Below, piece by piece: positions 34,101 to 46,100 of a stretch of DNA of 64,000 bases. Below the pieces are notes generated by a model. That model was not told where the DNA came from. It worked only from the letters and a program-made list of their open reading frames with translations, and did not search any database. The position numbers and the translations under genes were made by a program. The DNA is from Branchiostoma belcheri (lineage: Eukaryota; Chordata; Leptocardii; Amphioxiformes; Branchiostomatidae). The stretch lies in assembly GCF_001625305.1 (NCBI RefSeq), contig NW_017803987.1, forward strand, positions 2,747,737 through 2,811,736, read 5' to 3'. Position 1 is the stretch's first letter. The number at the start of each line of letters is the position of its first letter.

Positions 34101-37100
34101 AATTGTTTAAGAATTTATCTAGCCGGTTAGACGCTGTTTTTTGTCGATCCGAATTGTGTCCACACTCGAAATGGATTGAAGAGTCACGTGACTAGAGTCC
34201 GCCATCTTGAATGTTTACACGAAGCCGCCGCAACTCATTGTGACAGAAATTTTGCCAAAGGAAGGAGCACAAAAAGCATGTTCAGTGTAGAATCTTAGCA
34301 GAGATACATAGGGGACATCTCTCATGTTTGTGGTGGTGGATTTAGCTTGCAAAATTGTGCAAGGGCAAACATTTTGCAGGGTGTAGTATAAAAGTCTTGT
34401 TATACCTAAGCTCTCTCTTGTTAGTCCTCTATAAAATGCTCCTAATCTGTATCAATAAGCCAACATTGTACATGTAGTATCACGTTACTCCCTGAGTTAA
34501 CAGAATCTAATGTACTTCATAGCTCTTTTAAACCCTACATGTACATTGGCCCGTTTGAAAATAAGCTTTAAAGGGTAACCTCTTACGTAATGTACGCCTG
34601 TGTCTTTGCCAGGCTTTTAGTTGTCATGGCAACACAAAAGATAGAGGAAGTAGAAGTCTTAGTGCCTAAATAGGATAGGCTGGAGACAAGCTTAGGCCAC
34701 ACCAATTTAATTTCTTGGTTAACGGATTTTTTTTTCTGATTTGCAAATAAAAATAAAAATTCAGAATCTGCAAAATGCTCATATTTTGCCCTGAACAGTT
34801 GAAAACAGTCCTTTCTTCCTAGTTGTTACAGTTATTCCTTCTTTCAATGCAGTGGTATCATTAAAAGTTCAAAATTCATTGTTTAAATTTTGAACCAGCC
34901 TGATGTGTTGACTTCATGGCTCCTATCGTGCCATTTTGGGCCATAATAGGATGCCTAGGCCTTGTTTTTTTTTTTTTTTTTTGCCAGCCCGCTCCATTAT
35001 TTTTCTTCAAAAATCCGTTAACCAAGAAATCAAATTGGTGTGGCCTTAGGCTTTTAGTCTATTCTATTCAGGCTATTACCTAAGGACAAGAAGGGTATGT
35101 TTTTTGGTAGCATTTGTTGTGTTGTAAATTAAGAAGGATTGGATGGATTATTATGAAATTTGGTATGTGGTTAGGTCTTGGCCTCTCGGAGAAATGATTT
35201 GATTTTGGGCCCCCTGACAGCTTTCCTTGGTACTGCAGCAGAGTTTTCAACTACTACATTAGACAGCATATTTTGCAGAGTTTTAGTTGTAATAAAAACT
35301 GGTGTAATATTGAACATATCTCTGGATCATTTGAAAACTTAACTAATGACATAGAAAATTATTTTCAAAGTTTGCATCAATTTGATTGCGCTTCAGAAGG
35401 TTGAGCTTAATTGAATTGAGTCTGTGCCAGAATAAAAGTTACATGCAGGAAATATTGATTATGATATACAGAGGAATGTTTCCAGGTTTTTGCATTAAGC
35501 AATTTGCTGCAAAGTGCACATGAGTAGCTACTGGAAGTTATGATTTGTAAATGCACTTGAATCAGGCCACACCAATTTAATTTGTTGGTTCTCGGATTTT
35601 GTCAGAAAAAACATGAAGCGACAGGGCGAAAAAAATAAAAACAGGTTTAGGCATCCTATTATAGCCCCAAATGCTATGATAGGAGCCATGAAGTCAACAC
35701 AAAAGGTTGTGTTAATATTTAAACAATGAATTTTGAACTTTTAATCAAACCACTGCATTGATAGATGGAAACACCGCAACAGCTAGGAAGAAAAGGACTT
35801 TCCACAACTGTTGGGGGCAAAATATGAGCATTTTTGAGTTGATTCAGAACCAGAATCTTTTTTTTTTTGCAAATCAGAAAAAAATGAAGAGGCGAATCCG
35901 AGAACCAACAAATTAAATTGGTGTGGCCCTAGGAAAAATATGTTGTGTTTCCTGTTTCAGTCCTGAAAAAAATTATTGTCGGTAGGTAGGGATTATATTT
36001 TTTTTCTGTCTTTTTTTTAAAGATTTTGGTAGTCTCTAGTGATCCATCTTATACAATACAGTTTAGTAAAGGTTGCATGAGGACACTTATATTTTCAATG
36101 TCAATGTTGGAAAACAGATTGTACAAAGCTTTATCACTCCGGTGTCAGATCATGGAGTTAGAAAAGGTCCATCAGCTCAAAAAATTATGTCGCTTGCAGT
36201 GTTCCACAAAAAAAAGGCTAGGGTCGGCAATTTTTTCTAGGGTCGGTCAGGAAACAGGAAACACAACATTTTTTCCTAGGCCTTAGTACTGCTAATTGTG
36301 GAACTTTTTGCGGTGCTTTTATTTTTTGCAGTGAACTTATGACTATCAACTATGAATTTATGACTGAATACAAAAAATGTATGTGTTTTATAGTTCTACT
36401 ATACATGTATTACAGAAACTTTAAACAACATCCCTCATACCGCAAAATAATATCACTACAAAGGTAAATGATTTTACAGTAATGAATATGAAAGGCATTA
36501 CAGAAAGGGTAATCTGCCTGATGGCTTGTGTCCAAGTTTGAACAGAGAACCATGATTGAGTGTTAGGAAAAGGTCAGTCTCCATAAGATTGCACGGCACA
36601 ACATACATGTAAATGCAGCACTTAAATAAAACCTTGTTTTGCTGAATACAGAGTTCAGTATTCTGCATTTATTTCTTGAGTTAGTGTCTTCAAATTATGT
36701 TACATACAATTGGAACAATTACTGTAACTTTACTTAAAATTGAAGGCATGCAGACCCCCATATTATGCAGATTTCCTAATTGTTATGTATTGTATCTTCT
36801 AACTGAATGCTGTAATGTCTGTTTAAATTGTAGACAGCTGGTAAAAAATGCTTGTCAAACAGAGGATAAGCTTTCTATTTAGCACTTTTAGTCAGTTTTT
36901 CTATTTTTGATTTAAAAAAAAAACAAGCTGACAAAATCCGCCTAAAGAAAATTGACAAAATATAAAGTTTGACAACATGCTTACAACATCCAAAATAACC
37001 CTAACCTCTGCTTGGAGAGTAGGTAAAAACAATCCAGTGACCCTAGATTGACCCCTAGTTTGATTGACAGCAGCAGCCCTCTAAGTGATAACTCAATTAT

Positions 37101-40100
37101 CAGAGTAGCCAATGTCTCCCCAGCAGTCACCCTATGGGTGGGCAGGACCTGATATAGGCAGGACTCCAAATTGACTCTTCCCTGCCCCACATAGCCGATC
37201 ATGACCTCTGACCTTCTCCAGACCAGTGTTNNNNNNNNNNNNNNNNNNNNGGCCATTTTAATTCTACGTACATGTAGAGCGTTGACGGACCGCTCATATT
37301 CAATGTGTAATTGTCGCATTTTGCGTGGAGCGTAATTTGCCGTTTTATTTTACGTAATGCGTAATAGCTACCCTGAATTTATCATAAAGTGTTAAGGGGG
37401 AGGCCTCTTGAATTCAGCGTAATACGTAGCCGGCCCTCAAAATTTACCGTATAGGGTTGTCGGGTCCTTCGCCCCATCTGTAGTTTGGAGTAATGGTTAG
37501 CAAAGTTGAATTCAAGTCTTTCAAAGCTGTCTGGGCCATCTGACTGTATCATATATAAACTTTTGAAAAGTTAGAAAGTCACACAGTCAAACTTGCCCAA
37601 GTTACATGTACCACATCTATAAGCTATAATGAACGCTTTTTCTCGGTCCTGATTTTTCCCCATAGACGTTATGCATTAAGGGACTCGTGTCTAAGCTGAC
37701 CACTTGTCTAACATGACCGTGAAAGGCACGATTTGGGACTTTACATGGTCCAATCTCTACCTATGACGACTGCATAATTTTTTTTTGATGATGTCATCTG
37801 TAACCGGCAAAATTCTGATGCAATGTTGACCAAATATCCTACGAAAACCACAAAAAATCTGGGTTTCTTGCAGGTGCAGTACAGTGTATGTTCTGCTGAC
37901 ATGCTGGTACACTACATGGTATTTTATAGTTACTAGTGAATTCTCTCATAAGTGACAACTTGGAAGGATAAGGATACTACCCTCCAAATTTTCGATGGCT
38001 ATCAGTCCATCTTGTTCACGGAGTGGCCTAATCTCGCGAGAGCGCGAGACTAGGCCGGAGCATTTTATATCTTGTCAAATTGTACTGCCATTGAGAGATA
38101 GACACAGTGCTGATTTCTATCCCTGATAGGAAATCAATATGGAAAGTTTCCCAGAGAAACAACAGTGCCAGCTGTGCCCCATGTCAACAGGCCAGGCCTG
38201 AGTACTCAGATAAAGGCATTATGATTGATTATGGGCCATTCAGACTGCATTTTATGGGAGACATCCACCTGCAAAATGGGAAATCATATTACTTTATGAA
38301 TGATATCATTGATACAATACATTGGCAGAGCACACTGTACCTTATGCAAAACCCAGATATCTCGTGGTTTCGTTTGGTCAACGTTGCATCATATTGTGTG
38401 TTGAAGACGATATATTTCAGACACAATATTTGAAAACTATAGACGGGATGTCACGAATACGAGATCAATGAAGACTGTCAAAATGTTTTTTCCTTACAGA
38501 CAGAAAGTATTTGTTTCATGGAGAATGACAGGAAGAAATCAAGAAACTAGAAAATCCTCTGTGCATATTGTCACTGTTGTTATTGCAGTTTTCTTGTGCT
38601 CTGCTTGCAATCAAGGGGTTAAATATTGCAACTTTATCAGTATTGTTACATTTGGTGTTAGATGGGTGCAAATAAAACCTGCACGGACTGTTCGTACATG
38701 TAATGTTTGTGCTGCAGTTTTCAGATATTCTGTTAGAGGGCACTTGCCATCAAGGTGCTTGTGTCTGCTAACTCTTACATTCTTGTTGCAGACAGGTGCA
38801 GGAAAAACATGGTTTGACGCTGCAATGTTTATATGGTACTGCAGTTTTAATATGTTCTGCCAGATGGCGCTTATGACTAATGATGTTGTTACATGTTTGT
38901 TCCAGACAGGTGCAGGTAAGACCTACCCCATGGGTACATTACAGGGTTTGACATTGTAACGTTTGTTTTGTACTGCAGTTTTGATAGATTTTGCCAGAGG
39001 GTGCTAATGTGTATGGTGCATGTTTGTTCCAGACGGGTGCTGGTAAAACCTACACCATGGGTACAGGGTTTGACGTCAGCATCTCTGCGGAGGAGCAGGG
39101 CGTGATCCCGCGTGCCGTGGAACACCTGTTCCGGGGAATCGGCGAGCGACGAAAGGCCGCACTGGAGAGAGGAGACCCTCCGCCCGAGTTCAAAATCAAC
39201 GCACAGTTCATGGAGGTAAAACTTAGCGTGGTTTAAAATTCCAATACAAGTCGTAGACAATACTAAACTGAATTTGGCAAGGTGGCAAGATCGTCTTGTA
39301 GTTAGGGTTGTTGACTCAGAATCTGAAGGTTCTGGGTTCAAATCCCTGGCTTGTGTCTTTAGGTATTTTCTCACTTGATTCAAGTGTAGACGAGTACCTA
39401 GCTTCGGTTAGGGACGTCCTCCCGGACTCACTTATGTTGTGATTTTTCTTTTTTCCCCAGCTTTATAATGAAGACATCAATGATCTGTTTGACCCGTCCA
39501 AGGAACATGTAAGTATAGCCCACTTTGACAATCTACTACTGTAATAAGAGGGGGCCCGCAAGCCCTTTTCCGTAGAGCGTAATCGGCCATTTTAATTCTA
39601 CGTAGAGCATAGATGGGCCGCTCTAATTCAACATAGAGCGTAATTGGCGCATTTTGCGTAGAGTGTATTTGCCGTTTTAATTCTACGTAATGCATTGTAG
39701 ACACTTGGAAGTTATCGTAAAGCGTAATCAAGAGGTTTCCGAATTCAGCGTAGAGCGTTGTCCCTTGCAGGCCCCCATAAGAATCTTACATTTGATGTCA
39801 TTGTACTTGAATGCAGTATGGTAGATACACATGTGCTGCATTTTACATGCAAAATTGATTGCAATATTTATACATGCAAATCTTGAAAATCACTCGAGCC
39901 CTGTAATGGCTTTTTCCCAATTTCAGGGTAAGAAGTCTCACATTAAGATCCATGAGGATGCTACAGGTGGGATCTATACTGTAGGTGTCACCACCAGGGC
40001 TGTCAGCTCCAAGGAAGAGGTGAGACAAGGACTGGAATACTTATTACCTTGTAGCCTGGAATCCACCTTATTCTACAGTTTGGAAGTGTTCTAGCCAGCA

Positions 40101-43100
40101 TCTGTCTTTCTATTACATGTATTTGACAGAATTTTGCTGTTCTTGACGGACAAAAATTTTGTCCAATCTGTCATCTTTGACAGACAAAAGTCGATGTGTA
40201 AAGGAATGGAAAGAGATGTTATTGAATTAAACATAGTCTACCAGCAAAATTTGCCCCTCAAAATGCAGGAAATTAAGTTTCAGAGGGTCATCATACAATG
40301 CTTGATTGGGACACACCAATTTTCGTCTGCAAAGATGATGGATTGGGCAAAAATTTTGTCTGTCATGAGCTGCAAAATTCTGTCAAATGACGGAAAGATA
40401 GACTGTGGCTGGAACACTGGCTATCTGTGTACCGGTATTTACATGTATCTTACATGTATGTGACTTCCTTACATCTTGTCCCCAGATCATACAGTGTCTG
40501 AAGATGGGCGCCCTGTCCCGTACCACGGCCAGTACCAACATGAACGCCCAGAGCTCGCGCTCCCATGCCATCTTCACCATCCACATCAAACAGCAGCGTG
40601 TCGTACGGAACACCGCGCCCGCCGGGGACGAGGAGGAAAAGGACGACACGGACAAGGAGACAGACACCGCCGCACTCAACGACTTCGAAACCCTGACGGC
40701 AAAGTTTCATTTCGTAGATCTCGCTGGGTCGGAGAGGTTGAAGAGAACTGGGGCTACAGGAGACAGACAGAAGGTTGGATAAGAAATTATTTAAAATACA
40801 AAGACTTTTTCTATAGGATCACCTCTAGTTTTGTATAGAGTAAGGTTTGTCTTAATTTCATATTATCTCTAAAGTGTTGTAGCAAGAAACTGTTTTGTTT
40901 ATTTGTTGCAAGAACAGAGACACAATTGTAAGATCAGACAAGGCTTTTGTTTTAAATATATATCCCTGTTGCCTTGTCTTGCACCTAGCAGTTCTTTTTT
41001 ACACTGCATACTATGAACACTATAGAAACTTATAGTCTATTTTTCTGGTTTGACGCAATGACTTCTGAAAAACAAATAACCAAAAACTTTTATTGTCTTT
41101 AATTTGTTTATTGGGTACTTTGTCAACAGGACAAATTAAGAAATGTTTTTGAACTGGATGTTAGCATTGTAATTTTGACTTGTCTGTCAGCTTTTATTCT
41201 GAAGAATGATTGATTAATTGATTGATTAAATTGCCGATTTGACCTTATATTTACAGGAGGGTATTTCTATTAACTGTGGCCTGCTGGCCCTGGGAAATGT
41301 CATATCTGCTCTGGGAGACCCCAAGAAGAAGGGAAGCCACGTGCCTTACAGGTACTGAAGTTAGACATTTATAATTTAGTATTTCAGTGTACATTGTATA
41401 TCCTAACCCTTGTCCTGCTGACATTTTTACACAATATTTTCAAATAATTTGATGTCTAAACCAGGTAATAGACTCTTGACTTTTTTTGCCCTGTGCTGGC
41501 GTAGTTACTTTGGAAAATCTGCATTCGCTGTGTTCCACTGCGAAGTGATGCTTTGCACGAGAAATGACTAAATATTTAACATATACAGGGTGCTATATGT
41601 GCAACCCACATGACAAGTAAGACAAGTAAGTTTTCCTTTGGCTTGTGGTAAAGGTTGAAAAAAGAATTTTCCAAGTACTAGGTTGACTGAAATCTCAAAT
41701 GAAACTTTGTCTTCCTCACAGAGACTCTAAGCTAACCAGACTGCTGCAAGACTCCCTAGGTGGCAACAGCCGTACCCTGATGATAGCTTGTGTCAGTCCA
41801 TCCGACAGAGACTTCATGGAAACACTAAACACGCTCAAGTACGCAAACCGCGCTAGAAACATCAAGAACAAGGTCTCCGTGAACCAGGACAAGACCAGTA
41901 AAATCATTCAGGAGCTTCGAGCAAAGGTTGTGGAACTGGAGACAGAACTGTTGGAGTACAGACAGGTGGGTGCACAACAGGTGCAGTTTGCACAAGAACT
42001 GCAAGGGGGCAGTAATGAGCTTGCCTCCTCTACTTGGATTAGGTTAGGGTTTTGCTTTTGTTTCATAAGAAATAAAAGTTATTGTTAAGGATATGCCTTG
42101 ATGGATGAGACTGGCTTTACTGTATAGGTAAGTATAGGAACAGATGCAGTTTGCATAGGAACCATTGCTAGAATCTGAAAGAATTCAGAGATGGCAGACT
42201 TCACCCCCTTAGTAAGGGACACACACACAATAGGTACACATCATTACATACAACCCACACACAAATGCACACAAACATGTACACACACACACCCAACACA
42301 CACACAGACAGACGAGCCAAAATACAATAGTCCGCACCCTTTAAAACACATTTTCCGATATGTGTAACCTTCATGAACGATCTTGTTTTCCCCAGGGTCG
42401 TCGGACAATAGGAGAAGATGGAGTGGAGTGTATAAATGACATGTTCCATGAGAACACCATGTTACAGACAGAGAACAATCAACTCAGGATGAGGATCAAA
42501 GCCATCCAGGTGGGAATACCACTTCTTAATGATATGTACTGTGTAACAATTTTAGTACTTAGGGACCAGTTTTTTTAACCACAAGGTCTGGGTTTCAATC
42601 CTAGATTATGCTATTTTAGTCTGCATACTGTGGGGTACTAGGCCATGGTTTAATTTTCAGGTGTCCAAACTGGAAGTTATACTTTTCTGGCCTGTGTTAC
42701 ACAATATCTCCAAGAAGGCCTAGACACAGTGGATCAACGCCCCACTGCCCCTACGGCCTTAAATTAAAAATGGGGCTACCATTACCTTTTTTTTATATGG
42801 AAACTTCATGGATGAGGAAGCAAGGACAGGTTGCTAGAGGACAGAGTTCTCCAGAAAGGACTGAGAACTTTCCGTAGGATAATGAAAGAAAAACAACCCA
42901 TATCATTGTATAAGAACATCACTAAGCAGTCACATGGTTACCATACTAGAACATCAGACTCACAGACCATCCGCCTTCCTAAACCTCGAACAAATGCACA
43001 GAAAAGAAGATTTTTGTATAGAATGTCCAGTGCATGGAATGAAATGAAGTTGTGATGATGTACATGTATATAGCTATATTTTAATCTGTTTCAATATGAT

Positions 43101-46100
43101 GTAATTGCAATGTATTTATGTTTTGTAAATGTGTCATGTGTGTCTTGAGCTATGTAAGCGTGCCACACAGCACGTTTCGACGGCGTCAAAAGTGCACAGG
43201 AAACACGCAATGACGGCAGGGTGCATGTATATGGGGCACCCAGAACGGCTGTTTTTAACGGTCTCCACATTGATATAAAGCTAAAACGGTTGACTATACT
43301 CGGGTAGAATATAGTTAATCATATTTTACGATCTTTTGATTCCTATGAAGGGCAGAATTTGAGAAATTTACGACTTTGCCAAGCCCGTACTGAGCGCCTG
43401 TCAGGACGTGGAGCGCCGATCCGGCGAAGATCGTTCGACTAACCCGTTCTGAAAATAAAGAAACAACACCAAAACTATCAACTTTTCCGCTTGTGATAAT
43501 CTTCAGATGTATTACTTGTGGTTTTCTTCGTTGAAGCTGCCAGTTAACCTGCATAAAGACCTATAATTTGGCCGCGGAGTTCAGCGGCACGGCACGAAAA
43601 TTCGCCATGTTGTGCCGGCCGCTTAGACAGAAAGTAGCCACTTATTGCGACACATACATTACGGCGGTACGGCGTGAAGTTGGCTGGATGCGGCGCTCGG
43701 TCTCTCTTTTTTGTGTGAGTCCGTTACATGGAAGATTTTCGGACACAAGCTTGAAGAGAAATATTTCTAAGCTGAATGGTTCATTTCTAAATAATGTATT
43801 TCACAATAAAAGGCAAGCGGGGGAACTTTCCGCATGCCGTCGCCACGTGCCAGTCAGCACGTCAAGACGTGCTGAGCAGCACACTGTGACGGAAGTTTTG
43901 TGGACTGACGGTGAACTATAAAATGTTGCTGCTCCAGTTGTGAGACTTGAGGAGGTGAAAATTGTCGATCTAGCCACAGGGCAATTCGATAAAAAAAGGT
44001 GAGTACTTGTAGAGAATGTCGACATCGCACGCCAGTTGAAGTTCTGACCCGCCCTCCTGTGCCACGCTGCACGCTGTGACGGTCGAACTTAGGAACTCTT
44101 ACAGGTATTTTTAATTTCTCTTATTTTAGTTTTAAAATCCTTCATTACTTTCCTTTGAATAGTGAAATGATGATTTTTTTTGCGAGTTACACTATCTTGC
44201 AATTGCAAGATAATATTTAGATTCTTTTTCATTGGTGATATTCTGCCGTTATCATGTGCTGATCCACACGCTATGACGGATAACTACTCACCACAGAACG
44301 TTGCTGTTACAATTGTGAGACTTTAAGAGATGAATATTGTCAATTTAGCCACAGAACAATTTGACGGAGGAATAAAACAAAATACATGCATCTCTTTGTC
44401 TATACACTTCCTGGTAAGGTTATTTTCCGTAAGCAAAGTTTTTGCCGTTTTCGGCGTTAAAGGGTGTCCATTCACACACTTGGACGGCGAAATTTGAAGG
44501 GCTGTGTTTGGTTGTACTTGCTACTTGAATCTTACGTATACAGTTACGAAGTAACTTTAATATCTGGTTTTTGCCGGAGCCAACATAGTTTTACATAGTA
44601 TTTCTATCAACTTCCAATAATTCCGACTCTTAGCAGTATCCATGTAAGACATCATTTACACCTGCCACAGCTCCGAGCACCCAGCTGCAGCCGTCGTTGC
44701 GTGTTCACTCGTACGTGGTGACGGTTTATAAAGAAAGGGTATTAACGACGGGTATTGTGCCCTTGAGATAGCGAAGACAACAAGCATATGTAGTGTGTAC
44801 CCTTTTCCGGCACTGCATCTTGTAGTCCACGTAACAAGTTTCTTAGCTGCGCCGTCAGTTTCATCAACAAATCTCCGTCGCCACGAGTTCACCTGCACGC
44901 CATGACGCCGTTACATGGTGCCCAGTGACACGCTGTGACGGTCCAATTTAACATTAGATCATGAATTCCCGGACGGTGGTAAAGTGTTCTGTGAAAACAC
45001 CTGCGCCATGTAGCACCCAATGAGACATATTGGCCTTGTTTAATGTTCTAGAACAAGTCTTGTTTATCCCGCAATAAAGCAGAGGTTAGGGAGACGGTGA
45101 GAGACGTTGTGAGATTTTAGCTGGGTACATGGGTGAATGCCATGCCATCAAAGCTATGGCGCCCTGCCACCGACGCATTTGATGTCAAGTAACAAATCTG
45201 AAAGCAGAATCTTTGGGCACTCTGACTGATTTTCCACATTAAGGTTAAGGCACCCTACCACCTACCGCATTATTACGTAATGGTTTAATGACCAATCGGA
45301 AAGCAGGATCTCGGAGCGCTCTGACCGATTTAAGGTTAGGGCGCCCTACCACCGACCGCATTATTACGCAATGGTTTGATGACCAATCGGAAAGCAGGAT
45401 CTCGGAGCGCTCTGACCGATTTAAGGTTAGGGCGCCCTGCCACCGACCGCATTATTACGTAATGGTTTGATGACCAATCGGAAAGCAGGATTCTCGGAGC
45501 GCTCTGACCGATTTAGGGTTAGGGCGCCCTACCACCGACCGCATTATTACGTAATGGTTTGATGACCAATCGGAAAGCAGGATCTCGGAGCGCTCTGACC
45601 AGGATCTCCATCAGATCAGGGCGCTCTGACCGAAATCCATTGTTCACATGTCGCACGAAGGGTATAAAAGGCGGAGAAAGTCGTGCTTCTCCAGTTGAAT
45701 CCCATTTGGGCAACTTAAGAGCCCCGTGGTTGTGGAAAAAATGGACACGTCCTTCACAAGTGTGACCGGTTCTACCCATACCTTTTGGATCTGTTCCTGC
45801 CGAGAAGCTAGTGACCAACAACATCGTCTGCGTGAAACAAGTAAAACGGTCACTGAAGACGAGGACGAAACTTACCATTGAAAAATACCATTAGTCGTAA
45901 CGTGAGTTTCTGTATGACCCGTCATAGCGTGTGGGTCAGCACATGATAACGGTAGAATAAAACAAACGATAAAGTCTCTGAAAACTGTCCTTATATGTCC
46001 TAAAATAAAATGTCATTATAGCAGCAAAATAATAAAAAGAAAACAGTTTCTATCAGTTTACAATCGCTAATCAAAGGACGAAACTTACCATTGAAAAATA

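Larger units (their letters stand above)
22162..39032. other. 16.9-kb KIF21 intron between GQ and TGAGKT
   Basis: No independent gene is recognised. Contents in order: a 25-bp tandem repeat, MITEs, a perfect hairpin, a 1.8-kb element with a nested SINE, a 168-bp tandem duplication, LINE and SINE fragments, two more MITEs, an N gap, and finally two decoy copies of the next exon's start. Confidence 0.7.

Noticed and set aside
38107..38433. A 108-residue open frame upstream of the P-loop decoys.
   Set aside because: Partly made of the interspersed repeat also seen at 13578 and 37804; no splice or domain support.
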